A stretch of 64,000 bases of DNA from Rubritepida flocculans DSM 14296 (GTDB lineage Bacteria; Pseudomonadota; Alphaproteobacteria; Acetobacterales; Acetobacteraceae): NCBI RefSeq assembly GCF_000425365.1, contig NZ_AUDH01000001.1, forward strand, positions 372,001-436,000, written 5' to 3'. The position numbers and the translations under genes were made by a program. This document shows, one piece after another, positions 8,143 through 15,808 of the stretch. The notes beneath the pieces are model-generated. The model searched no databases and was not told where the DNA came from. It worked only from the letters and a program-made list of their open reading frames with translations. Position 1 is the stretch's first letter. Each line of letters begins with the position of its first letter.

Positions 8143-8829
8143 TCAGACGATGCGCGTGACGACCGTGCCCACGCCCTCGACATGGCCCTCCAGCAGGTCG
8201 CCGCGCACCACGGCGGCCACATTCTCGGGCGTGCCGGTCATGATGAGGTCGCCGGGCGCGAGTTCCACCAGCTCGGAGAGGTTGGCGATCACCTCCGGCA
8301 CCGACCAGATGAGCTTGGAGAGGTCGCTGCTCTGCCGCACCACGCCGTTCACCTTCAGCTCGATCCGGCCCTTGGAGGGGTCGAAGCCGCCGGCGGGCAT
8401 GATCGCGCCCATGGGGGCGGAGTGGTCGAAGGCCTTGCCCATGTCCCAGGGGCGGCCGGTCTTCTTCGCCTCGCCCTGCAGGTCGCGGCGCGTCATGTCG
8501 AGGCCGGCGCAATAGCCCCAGACATGCTTCAGCGCCTCGGCCACCGGGATGTTGGACCCGCCGACGCCGATGGCGACGACGAGCTCCATCTCGTGGTGCA
8601 GGTCCTTGGTCTTGGTGGGATAGGGCGTGTCGGCGCCGCCCACCACCAGCGCATCGGCGGGCTTGGTGAAGTAGAAGGGGGGCTCGCGCGTCGGGTCGCT
8701 GCCCATCTCGATCGCGTGCTCGGCATAGTTGCGGCCGACGCAGAAGATGCGCCGCACCGGGAACAGCGAATCGGAGCCCTGGACCGGCACGGCGGCCACG
8801 GGCGGCGGGGCGATGACGTAGTTCGGCAC
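8143..8829 (-). CDS. Fumarylacetoacetate hydrolase family protein
   Basis: A 228-aa FAH-domain protein. It has IFCVGRNYAEHAIEMG, the metal site HHEMELVVAIG (His and Glu ligands) and GDLIMTGTPENVAAV, which define the FahD/ureidoglycolate-lyase-like group. Such enzymes hydrolyse or decarboxylate acylpyruvates and related beta-diketo acids; the exact substrate is not readable. Start is GTG (MPNYVIAPP) preceded by GAGGAGGG at ideal spacing. It is about 50 bp upstream of the exonuclease III gene on the same strand. Confidence 0.9.
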   Translation of the reverse strand: MPNYVIAPPPVAAVPVQGSDSLFPVRRIFCVGRNYAEHAIEMGSDPTREPPFYFTKPADALVVGGADTPYPTKTKDLHHEMELVVAIGVGGSNIPVAEALKHVWGYCAGLDMTRRDLQGEAKKTGRPWDMGKAFDHSAPMGAIMPAGGFDPSKGRIELKVNGVVRQSSDLSKLIWSVPEVIANLSELVELAPGDLIMTGTPENVAAVVRGDLLEGHVEGVGTVVTRIV

Positions 8830-9256
8830 GGGGCCCTCCTCGGCAGGTGTCGCGCCGGGCTCTAGCCCAAAGAGCGGAAAGGAGAAATCCGGCCCGCCCG
8901 CGAATCGTCATCTTCGCCCTTGACCCGGCTTCGCGCGGGATGACAAAAACCGGCTCGAAGTGCCGGATTCGCCAGCGAATCGGTCACCACTTGGCTGGAC
9001 GCCTTGCGCCAGGGAGAACTCCCCCAACGCAAAAGCGCCCGACCAGGGGGGTGGTCGGGCGCCCGTGCAGTCTGACTTCCGATCGGAGTGGTCGGGCGAG
9101 CCGATAGGGGATGTCGGCGCGTCCACCGGCGGCTTTCACCCCGCCAGCAGAGGCACTATAGCGCGGCCCGCGCCGGGCGCAAAGCCGAATCCGCAGCCCG
9201 CCCGCGGCGGCGCGGCCGACGCAACAGCCTGTTGCGGCGGCGGAAAGCTCCCGCCG
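8830..9256. other. 427-bp intergenic region with no gene; small palindromes and one terminator
   Basis: No credible gene in either strand. A GTCATC...GATGAC pair brackets 8909-8944, resembling the REP-like units common in alphaproteobacteria. ATTCGC-CA-GCGAAT forms a small palindrome near 8967-8980. The strongest element is the terminator at 9031-9062, listed separately. The 72-residue minus-strand frame at 8908-9126 has no recognisable features and no good ribosome binding site. Confidence 0.5.
9031..9062 (-). terminator. Rho-independent terminator of the glutamine amidotransferase gene
   Basis: A perfect 11-bp stem, GCGCCCGACCA (9035-9045) and its complement (9052-9062), with a 6-nt loop. 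On the minus strand it is followed by TTTT. It lies about 195 bases after the stop at 9257, the only minus-strand gene reading toward it. Confidence 0.8.
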
Positions 9257-10030
9257 CTACTCCGCCGCCTGGCGCAGATGGCGCCGCGCGGCCCAGGCGG
9301 CGCAGGCCGCGCCGAAGGCCTCGAAGATGCGGCGGCTGAAGCCGTCGCGCTCCCAGTCGTATTCCGGGTGCCACTGCACGCCCCAGGCGAAGCCCGCCGC
9401 GCCGCGCACCTGCACCGCCTCGATGGTGCCGTCCGGCGCCCAGCCCATGGGTTCCAGCCGGGGGGCGAGGCGCTGCACACCCTGGTTGTGCAGGGAGTTC
9501 ACCGGAACCTCCTCCGCCCCCGCCAGCTCCCGCAGCAGCCCGGCGGGCGCGAGGCGCACCGCATGGGCCTTGCCCGTGCGCACCAGCGGGATGGGCTGGT
9601 CGGTCGGGGTGGAGTGGTCCATCCGCCCCGGCAGGTCCTGGATGCGCTGGTCCAGGCTGCCGCCCAGCGCCACGTTCAGCTCCTGCATGCCGCGGCAGAT
9701 GGCCAGCAGCGGCAGCCCGGCCTGGATGGCGGCGCGGATCAGCGGCAGGGTGGTCGAGTCGCGCTGGGGATCCTCGGGCGTGCCCTCGGCATGGGCGGGG
9801 CCGCCGTAATGGCCGGGCCAGACATTGGAGCGGCTGCCCGTCAGCAGCAGCCCGTCGAGTCGCGGCAGGATGTCCGCCGCCAGCCCCTCGCCGGCGGCGG
9901 GCAGCAGCACCGGCACCCCGCCCACCGGGCCGAGCACCACACGCACATAATGATCGGAGGCGGCGTGGTTCGGGGTCTGGAAGATCCCGAACGCCTTCAC
10001 GCAGCAGGAGATGCCCACCATCGGTCGCAT
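9257..10030 (-). CDS. Gamma-glutamyl-gamma-aminobutyrate hydrolase-like class I glutamine amidotransferase
   Basis: A 257-aa peptidase C26/PuuD-type protein. The catalytic Cys112 is in LLAICRGMQELNV, and the His-Glu pair in WGVQWHPEYDWE. LDGLLLTGSRSNVWPGHYG is the oxyanion-side loop typical of this family, and VNSLHNQGVQRLAP is also conserved. It probably cleaves gamma-glutamyl amide bonds. The substrate (gamma-Glu-GABA or another) is unproven, since no puu genes are near. ATG 10030 (MRPMVGISC) is preferred. A strong terminator follows 195 bp downstream. Confidence 0.88.
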   Translation of the reverse strand: MRPMVGISCCVKAFGIFQTPNHAASDHYVRVVLGPVGGVPVLLPAAGEGLAADILPRLDGLLLTGSRSNVWPGHYGGPAHAEGTPEDPQRDSTTLPLIRAAIQAGLPLLAICRGMQELNVALGGSLDQRIQDLPGRMDHSTPTDQPIPLVRTGKAHAVRLAPAGLLRELAGAEEVPVNSLHNQGVQRLAPRLEPMGWAPDGTIEAVQVRGAAGFAWGVQWHPEYDWERDGFSRRIFEAFGAACAAWAARRHLRQAAE

Positions 10031-10063
10031 TCCCGCAACAAACCGCCCGTCTGCGGCGCTTTC

Positions 10064-10092
10064 AAGGCGGAAAACGCGGCCCGCGCCGCCTT
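10064..10092. terminator. Possible hairpin terminator between LolA and amidotransferase genes
   Basis: AAGGCGG and CCGCCTT pair around a GC-rich inner palindrome, with TTTTT on the plus-strand side and only GAAAG on the minus-strand side. It sits immediately after the LolA-like stop. Because the T-run faces the strand without genes, its role as a terminator for the minus-strand genes is weak. Confidence 0.3.
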
Positions 10093-10094
10093 TT

Positions 10095-10724
10095 TCAGCG
10101 CCGCTGCTCCAGTTCCTCGCGGAAGCGGGGGTCGTTGAAGGCAAAGAGGAAGGGATCGAAGCGTTCCCCGGTGCGGATTTCGGTGAGGGTGACGCGCGTG
10201 GTGAAGCCCTGCGCGTCCACCACCGCCCATTGCCGCAGCGCCATGGGCTCCTCGCTGAAGGCAAGCTGGATGCGCCCCTCCGCCGCCCGCCCGGTGCGAT
10301 GGACCGTGACGCGCAGGAAGCCGCCCGACCGCTCCACCCCCGCCACCGTCAGCTCGCCCGAGAGGCGCAGCGGGTTCTGCAGCAGCACGCCGAGCGGGGT
10401 GGAGGCGAGCGGCACGATGCTCGCCTGGCGCAGCTCGCGGTCGTAGTGGAAGAACTGCCCGTCGGCGGCGACGAGCAGGGTGGGCTCGGGCGGGTCGTAC
10501 TCGAAGCGCATGCGCGAGGGGCGCCAGATCCAGGCCGTGCCCTGGGCGCTCGCGCCGTTCTGCGTGGTCTGGAGGAAGCGGGCGCGCAGCGTGGTGAGCC
10601 CGTTGACATAGGCCTCGACGCGCGCGAGGGCGGCGGCGCGCTCGGCCTCGGGCAGGGGCTGGGCGCGGGCGGCGACCAGGGGCGCGGCGACCAGGGGCGC
10701 GGCGAGCAGGGTGCGGCGGAACAT
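10095..10724 (-). CDS. LolA-like outer-membrane lipoprotein carrier/sorting protein
   Basis: A 209-aa secreted protein with signal MFRRTLLAAPLVAAPLVAARAQ. The mature domain matches the LolA half-barrel: ARVEAYVNGLTTLRARFLQT, then GTAWIWRPSRMRFEYDPPEPTLLVADG-type strands, HYDREL and the C-terminal FAFNDPRFREEL. LolA-type proteins carry lipoproteins through the periplasm. It lies just downstream of a two-gene ABC exporter on the same strand, 39 bp from the permease stop. Whether this is the housekeeping LolA or a paralogue cannot be settled from one window. Confidence 0.85.
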   Translation of the reverse strand: MFRRTLLAAPLVAAPLVAARAQPLPEAERAAALARVEAYVNGLTTLRARFLQTTQNGASAQGTAWIWRPSRMRFEYDPPEPTLLVAADGQFFHYDRELRQASIVPLASTPLGVLLQNPLRLSGELTVAGVERSGGFLRVTVHRTGRAAEGRIQLAFSEEPMALRQWAVVDAQGFTTRVTLTEIRTGERFDPFLFAFNDPRFREELEQRR

Positions 10725-10763
10725 GCCCCCCTTGTGGGGTGCGCCCGGGCGCGGGGGAAGGGG

Positions 10764-11573
10764 CTACTCGCCGATGCCGAGCAGCGCCCCCCGCACCCGC
10801 GCGGCGCGGAGCTGCCCCATGAACAGCGCCGCCATCCCCGCGATCCAGGCCGCGTTGAGCGCCCAGGCGGCGGCGAGATGCCCCCAGGCGGTGCGGCCCT
10901 CGATCAGCGCGGCGCGCATCCCCTCGAACACATGCGCCGCCGGCAGCAGCAGCGCCACGGGCTGCAGCCAGCCGGGCAGCACGCTCACGGGGTAGAACAC
11001 GCAGGCGAAGGGGGTGAGGCCGAACAGCACCGACCAGGCCAGCGCCTCCGCCCCCGCGCCCCAGCGCAGGATCATGGAGGTGACGCCGAGCGCCACCGCC
11101 CAGCCCATCACGATCAGCGCCGCGAAGAACAGCACCAGCACCGGCCCGATGGCGAGGATGTTGAAGGCGTAGAGCAGGAAGGCGAGCCCCATGGCCGGCA
11201 GCACGCCCACCAGGGTGCGGATCACGCTCATCGCCATCAGCGCCGCCACCAGCTCCGCCGGCCGGATGGGCGAGACGAGCAGATGGCCGAGGTTGCGCGA
11301 CCAGATCTCCTCCAGGAAGGAGAGCGAGAAGCCCATCTGGCTGCGCAGCGCCGCCTCCCACAGCAGCACGCCGCCGAGCAGCACGCCCGCCGCCGCGCTC
11401 GCCACGCCGTTCTGCACGCCCGCGAGATAGGCGGTGACGAAGCCCCACACCACCATCTGCAGGATGGGCCAGTACATCAGCTCGATCACCCGCGGCGGCG
11501 AGCGGCGGTAGAGCGCGAGGTGGCGGTAGCACAGGCCCCAGACGCGCTCGGCGGCGGCGAGAAGGGGGCTCAC
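10764..11573 (-). CDS. ABC-2 type transporter permease
   Basis: A 269-aa integral membrane protein with about six hydrophobic segments, including YWPILQMVVWGFVTAYL, the GFSLSFLEEIWSRNLGHLLVSP coupling segment and FGLTPFACVFYPVSVLPGWLQPVALLLPAAHVFEGMR, which is typical of ABC-2 exporters (NodJ/YadH-like). Start is GTG, overlapping the ATPase stop as GTGA, so the two are co-translated. It probably exports a lipid, glycan or drug; the substrate cannot be told. Confidence 0.9.
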   Translation of the reverse strand: MSPLLAAAERVWGLCYRHLALYRRSPPRVIELMYWPILQMVVWGFVTAYLAGVQNGVASAAAGVLLGGVLLWEAALRSQMGFSLSFLEEIWSRNLGHLLVSPIRPAELVAALMAMSVIRTLVGVLPAMGLAFLLYAFNILAIGPVLVLFFAALIVMGWAVALGVTSMILRWGAGAEALAWSVLFGLTPFACVFYPVSVLPGWLQPVALLLPAAHVFEGMRAALIEGRTAWGHLAAAWALNAAWIAGMAALFMGQLRAARVRGALLGIGE

Positions 11574-12316
11574 GCCACGCCCTCCGCCCGGGTGCCGCGC
11601 GCGATGTCGAGAAAGACCTGCTCCAGATCCTCCCGCCCGTAGCGCGCGATGAGGCGCGCCGGGCTGCCCTCGTCCACCACCCGCCCCTGCTTGAGCATGA
11701 GCACATGGCCGCAGAGGCGCTCCACCTCCGCCATGTTGTGGCTGGCGAGCAGGATGGCGCAGCCCGTCTCCTCACGATACGCCTCGAGCCGCGAGCGCAC
11801 CCAGTCGCCCGTGTCGGGGTCGAGGCTCGCGGTGGGTTCGTCGAGCAGCAGCAGCTCGGGCGCGTTGATCAGCGCCTTGGCCAGCGCCACGCGCGTCTTC
11901 TGCCCGGCGGAGAGCTCGCCGGCCGGGCGGTCGAGGAACTCGCCGAGCTGCAGCTCCTCCGCCAGCCGCGCGATGCGCGCCTCGAGGCCGCGCACGTTGT
12001 AGAGATGGCCATAGACCCGCAGGTTCTCGCGCACCGAGATGCGGTGCGGCAGCGCGATGTAGGGCGAGGAGAAGTTCATCCGCGCGAGTGCGGCGAAGCG
12101 GTCGCTCGCCATGTCGTGCCCGAGCGCCAGGATGCGCCCCGACGTGGGCACGAGCAGCCCGAGCAGCATGGCGATGGTGGTGGTCTTGCCCGCGCCGTTG
12201 CCGCCGAGCAGCCCGAGCGTGGCGCCGCGCGGCAGGGCGAAGGAGAGGCCCTCCACCGCCGGCGCGCGGTCGGGGCGGTAGCGCTTGGTCAGCTTCTCGA
12301 CGAGCAGCGCGGTCAT
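11570..12316 (-). CDS. ABC transporter ATP-binding protein (ABC-2 exporter)
   Basis: A 248-aa ATPase. Walker A is GGNGAGKTTT, the signature LSAGQKTRVALAKAL, Walker B LLLLDEPTASLDP, and the switch His lies in LLASHNMAEVERL. It pairs with the overlapping permease gene to form an ATP-driven exporter at the inner membrane. The divergent 159 bp upstream hold repeat copy R3 rather than an obvious promoter. Homology is to the CcmA/DrrA/YadG group. Confidence 0.93.
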   Translation of the reverse strand: MTALLVEKLTKRYRPDRAPAVEGLSFALPRGATLGLLGGNGAGKTTTIAMLLGLLVPTSGRILALGHDMASDRFAALARMNFSSPYIALPHRISVRENLRVYGHLYNVRGLEARIARLAEELQLGEFLDRPAGELSAGQKTRVALAKALINAPELLLLDEPTASLDPDTGDWVRSRLEAYREETGCAILLASHNMAEVERLCGHVLMLKQGRVVDEGSPARLIARYGREDLEQVFLDIARGTRAEGVA

Positions 12317-12365
12317 GTGCGCTCGATAGGCCGGCGCGCGGCGCGGGGCCAGCGCCGGGGCCCGC

Positions 12366-12493
12366 TAATACGGGCGGCATGACATGCCGACCGTATCGCG
12401 CGCAGGGTTGGTGTGGCGGCTGCGCGCCAAAACAAAGGCATACCAGCGGCCGCACCGGCCCCTCGGGAGTCGACATCAGCGGCCGCTGGTATA
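12366..12493 (+). repeat. Dispersed palindromic repeat, copy R3 (module B)
   Basis: It starts TAATACGGGCGGCATG and forms an ATACGG...CCGTAT inverted pair with an inner GGCAT/ATGCC. It lacks the 10-bp middle hairpin of R1 and R2. It then has CGCGCCAAAACAAAGGC and a perfect 14-bp inverted repeat (12440-12453 with 12479-12492) containing GCGGCCGC. CTCGGGAGTCGACATCA in the loop is identical to R1. The far arm encodes the last residues (YTSGR) and stop codon of the convergent arsJ gene. Confidence 0.88.
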
Positions 12494-13795
12494 AGACCGG
12501 ATGTCCGCCCTGCGCGCGGGGAAGGCCAGGGAGATCGTCCAGCAGCCGAGCAGCATCGCTGCCGCGCCCAGCAGGCAGGCCGCGAGCCCGCCCCAGAGAT
12601 AGAGCAGCCCCGAGAGCAGCGTGCCCAGAAAGCGCCCCGCCGCATTGGCCGCGTAGTAGAAGCCCACATCCTCCGCCGCCTTCTCGCTGCCCGCATAGGC
12701 GAGCACCAGGTAGGAATGGACCGAGGAGTTCACCGCGAAGAGCACCCCGAAGGCGCAGAGCCCGAGCGGCACGTAGAGATCGGGCCGCGGCGCGCCCGCC
12801 AGCATCAGCCCCGCCAGCGCCAGCGGCAGCAGCGCGAGCGCGAGCGACCAGGCGCGCGCCGCGGGAACCTCGCTCGCCAGCCCGTCCGGGCTGCGGCGCA
12901 CCAGCGCCGGGGCGCTGGCCTGGATCACGCCATAGCCGATGGTCCAGACGGCGAGGAAACCGCCGACCATGGCGAAGCTCCAGCCATTCGCGTAAAGGAA
13001 AACGGGCAGCCCCACCACGAACCACACGTCGCGCGCGCCGAAGAGGAAGACGCGCGCGGCGGCGAGCAGGTTCACGCCGCGGTTCTTGGCGAAGAGCTCC
13101 CGCGCCGAGCGCGAGGCGCGCGCCTTGCCCATCATCGGCGGCAGCGAGAGCAGCACGCCCGCCAGCACCGCGGCGAGCGCCGCCGCCATGAGCCAGAGCG
13201 CGGCGCGGAAGCCGAAAGCTTCCAGCAGCAGCCCGCCCAGGAAGAAGCCCAGCCCCTTCATCGCGTTCTTGCTGCCCGTGAAGAAGGCGACCCAGCGGAA
13301 CAGCCGGCCCGAGGCCTCGCCCCGCGCGCCGTCGCCGGAGGGCGAGGCCCGCGGGCGCGAATCGGCCGCGCCGCCGAAGGCGGCATCGTGCGTCAGCTTG
13401 ATGGCGGATTTGCTCGCGGTCTTGGTCAGATCCTTCGCCACGCCGCAAATGCCCTGGGCCGCCACCACCCAGGCCACCGACAGCGCCGCCCCCCAGCCCG
13501 GCGAGACGGCCGAGAGCAGCAGGAAGCCGATGATCTGCGTGGACAGCCCCACCGCCAGCATCCGCGCGATGCCGAAGCGCGTGGCGAGCCAGCCGCCGAT
13601 GAGGTTCGCCGCGATCCCCGCCGCCTCGTAGAGCAGGAAGAGGAAGGCCAGGGTGAAGGGCGAATAGCCCAGCCGGAAGAAGTGCAGCAGCACCAGCATG
13701 CGCAGCGCGCCGTCGGTCAGCGTGAAGCCCCAGTAGGCGAAGGTCACGATGAGGTAGTTGCGCGTGCCGGTGGCGGCGGCGGTGCTGCTGCTCAT
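12476..13795 (-). CDS. arsJ: ArsJ-type MFS exporter of 1-arseno-3-phosphoglycerate
   Basis: A 439-aa major facilitator with about 12 hydrophobic segments. The N-terminal NYLIVTFAYWGFTLTDGALRMLVLLHF is characteristic of ArsJ, and it is encoded 4 bp after a GAPDH gene in an arsenic operon. In the known pathway GAPDH makes unstable 1-arseno-3-phosphoglycerate from arsenate and ArsJ exports it. The ATG at 13795 (MSSSTAAATGTRNYLIV) is preferred over upstream non-ATG codons. Its C-terminal YTSGR and TGA stop are contributed by repeat R3, so the native end may have been replaced. Confidence 0.9.
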   Translation of the reverse strand: MSSSTAAATGTRNYLIVTFAYWGFTLTDGALRMLVLLHFFRLGYSPFTLAFLFLLYEAAGIAANLIGGWLATRFGIARMLAVGLSTQIIGFLLLSAVSPGWGAALSVAWVVAAQGICGVAKDLTKTASKSAIKLTHDAAFGGAADSRPRASPSGDGARGEASGRLFRWVAFFTGSKNAMKGLGFFLGGLLLEAFGFRAALWLMAAALAAVLAGVLLSLPPMMGKARASRSARELFAKNRGVNLLAAARVFLFGARDVWFVVGLPVFLYANGWSFAMVGGFLAVWTIGYGVIQASAPALVRRSPDGLASEVPAARAWSLALALLPLALAGLMLAGAPRPDLYVPLGLCAFGVLFAVNSSVHSYLVLAYAGSEKAAEDVGFYYAANAAGRFLGTLLSGLLYLWGGLAACLLGAAAMLLGCWTISLAFPARRADIRSYTSGR

Positions 13796-13799
13796 GGCC

Positions 13800-14843
13800 T
13801 CAGAGCCCCGTGGCCTGGAGATGGCAGGCGAGGTCCACCATGCGGCAGGCGTAGCCCATCTCGTTGTCGTACCAGGCATAGACCTTCAGCAGCGTGCCGT
13901 CGGTCACCATGGTCGAGGGGCCGTCCACGATGGAGCTGCGCGTGTCCTGCGCGTAGTCGCAGGAGACGAGGGGCCGCGCCTCGAAGCCCAGGATGCCGGC
14001 CAGCGGCCCCGCCGCGGCGGCGGCGAGCAGCCCGTTCACCTCCTCCACGCTGGTCTCGCGCGTCAGCTCGAACACGCAGTCGGTCAGCGAGGCGTTGAGG
14101 ATGGGCGCGCGCACCGCATGGCCGTTCAGCTTGCCCTTCAGCTCCGGATAGATCAGCGCGATGGCGGTGGCGCTGCCCGTCGTCGTCGGCTGCAGCGAGA
14201 GCATGGCCGAGCGCGCGCGGCGCAGATCCTTGTGCGGCGCGTCCACCACCACATTGGTGTTGGTCGGCGCATGGATGGTGGTGATCTGCCCGTGGCGGAT
14301 GCCGATGCCCTCATGCACCACCTTCACCACCGGCGCGAGGCAGTTGGTGGTGCAGGAGGCGGCGGTGACGATGGGGTGCCGGGCGGGGTCGTAGAGATGC
14401 TCGTTCACGCCGACCACGACGTTGAGCACGCTGTCGAACTTCACCGGCGCCGCGACGATCACGCGCTTCGCGCCGCGCGCGAGATGCCCGCCCAGCGTCT
14501 CGGGGTCGAGGAACTTGCCGGTGCATTCCAGCACGACATCCACGCCGAGATCGCCCCAGGGAATCTCGCCCGGCTTCGCGTGCTCGGAGAAGCCCAGGCG
14601 CCGGTCGCCGATGCGGATGGCGTCCCTGCCCTCGGCGGCGATGGGCGCGCGCCAGCGGCCCTGCACGCTGTCGAACTCGAGCAGATGCGCGGTGGCGGCC
14701 GCGCCGCCCTTGATCTCGTTGAGATGCACCACCTCGAGGCGGTTGCCCGCGCGCGGATCATCCGCCGGGCGATGCGCCCCGCCCAGGGCGGCCCGCAGCG
14801 CGAGCCGCCCGATCCGCCCCATTCCGTTGATTCCGACCTTCAT
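13800..14843 (-). CDS. ArsJ-associated glyceraldehyde-3-phosphate dehydrogenase
   Basis: A 347-aa GAPDH. The NAD-binding N-terminus is [19 protein letters not shown], the catalytic Cys164 is in [10 protein letters not shown], and [15 protein letters not shown] is at the C-terminus. Placed between arsenate reductase and ArsJ, it is most likely the dedicated enzyme that uses arsenate in place of phosphate to form 1-arseno-3-phosphoglycerate for export, rather than the glycolytic isozyme. ATG 14843 lies 14 nt after the ArsR-ArsC stop. Confidence 0.92.
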   Translation of the reverse strand: MKVGINGMGRIGRLALRAALGGAHRPADDPRAGNRLEVVHLNEIKGGAAATAHLLEFDSVQGRWRAPIAAEGRDAIRIGDRRLGFSEHAKPGEIPWGDLGVDVVLECTGKFLDPETLGGHLARGAKRVIVAAPVKFDSVLNVVVGVNEHLYDPARHPIVTAASCTTNCLAPVVKVVHEGIGIRHGQITTIHAPTNTNVVVDAPHKDLRRARSAMLSLQPTTTGSATAIALIYPELKGKLNGHAVRAPILNASLTDCVFELTRETSVEEVNGLLAAAAAGPLAGILGFEARPLVSCDYAQDTRSSIVDGPSTMVTDGTLLKVYAWYDNEMGYACRMVDLACHLQATGL

Positions 14844-14857
14844 GTCGCTCCTTCGCG

Positions 14858-15724
14858 TCAGGCGCGTTGCAGGGTGGGGTTCGCCAGCTCGTCCAGCCGC
14901 GCCTTGAGCGCCATGCGGTCGAGCGAGGCGAGCGGGAGGCTGACGAAGATGCCGATGCGCCGGTGCAGCCCGGCATAGAGCTCGTTCAGCAGGGTGGCGC
15001 GCTCGGCGGCGCTGCCGGTGAACTTCGCGGGGTCGGGCAGGGGCCAGCCGGCCGTCACCACCGTCTCGCCGAAATCGGGGCAGGTCTGGCCGTTCAGCAC
15101 GTCGCAGAGGGTGATGACGAAATCCATCCGCGGCGCGCCCGGCTCCATGAACAGGTTCCAGGACTTGCTGGACAGGCCCGAGACATCGTGGCCGAGCGCC
15201 TTGAGCTGGGCGAGCACCTCCGGCATCGGGCCCTCGGGCGAGGGGTCGGAGCCGGCGGAGAAGGCGCGGAACCGCCCCTCGCCCAGCCTGTTCAGGATCG
15301 CCTCGGCCATGATGGAGCGGGCGGAGTTGCGCGTGCACAGGAACAGCACGTTGAACGCCGGTTCGGACATGGTGCTTGCCTCTCTCTGCCTGTCGTTGTG
15401 GGTGTCGAAGAGCCGCGCGAGATCGCCGCAGCGGCCCGGCTCGCCGCCGCAGCAGGCCTCGGCGAGATGGGCGAACAGCCCGCGCAGCCGCGCGATCAGC
15501 GGGGCATAGACGAGCTGCCGGCCCTGGCGCGTGGGGGCGATCAGCCCCGCCTGCTCCAGGGCGCGCAGATGGAAGGAGAGGGTGGAGGGCGCGACGCCGA
15601 GGCGCTGGGCGATCTCGCCCGCCGGCAGGCCGCTCGGGCCCTGGCCCAGCAGAAGGCGCAGCAGCGCGAGGCGCGTGGGCTGGCCCAGGGCGGAGAAGGC
15701 GGCGGCAGCCTCGTCGGTTTCCAT
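14858..15724 (-). CDS. ArsR-ArsC fusion: arsenic-responsive repressor joined to arsenate reductase
   Basis: One uninterrupted 288-aa frame. Residues 1-105 are an ArsR winged-helix domain ([33 protein letters not shown]) with a C-terminal cysteine cluster Cys91, Cys92, Cys99 that could bind As(III). Residues 119-288 are a low-molecular-weight-phosphatase-type ArsC with the P-loop [12 protein letters not shown] and redox cysteines in [14 protein letters not shown]. An internal ATG (residue 119, position 15370) has GAGAGG 8 nt upstream, so free ArsC may also be made. It heads the operon arsRC-GAPDH-arsJ. Naturally fused ArsRC proteins are known elsewhere, so this is plausible rather than an error. 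Confidence 0.88.
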   Translation of the reverse strand: METDEAAAAFSALGQPTRLALLRLLLGQGPSGLPAGEIAQRLGVAPSTLSFHLRALEQAGLIAPTRQGRQLVYAPLIARLRGLFAHLAEACCGGEPGRCGDLARLFDTHNDRQREASTMSEPAFNVLFLCTRNSARSIMAEAILNRLGEGRFRAFSAGSDPSPEGPMPEVLAQLKALGHDVSGLSSKSWNLFMEPGAPRMDFVITLCDVLNGQTCPDFGETVVTAGWPLPDPAKFTGSAAERATLLNELYAGLHRRIGIFVSLPLASLDRMALKARLDELANPTLQRA

Positions 15725-15746
15725 GCTTCCAGAATAGTAGAAGCAT
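15723..15746 (-). promoter_or_regulatory. Probable ArsR operator overlapping the arsRC start codon
   Basis: A perfect 7-bp inverted repeat, ATGCTTC and GAAGCAT, with a 10-bp spacer. The promoter-proximal arm includes the start codon. A -10-like TACTAT lies in the spacer on the minus strand, which would place transcription start at or a few bases before the ATG, giving a leaderless or very short-leader mRNA. Repressor binding would block polymerase directly. This is inference; there is no clear -35 box. Confidence 0.6.
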
Positions 15747-15808
15747 TGCCCCGGCGCCCGTGAAACTTGCGTGACGGCCCGCTCCCTCCGGCGCGGCCGA
15801 AGGCCGTC

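Noticed and set aside
8909-8944. GTCATC...GATGAC pair as a new repeat family
   Set aside because: Only six pairing bases and a single copy in this window; resembles common REP-like debris.
8908-9126. 72-codon minus-strand frame after the amidotransferase gene
   Set aside because: It runs through the terminator hairpin and lacks a ribosome site.
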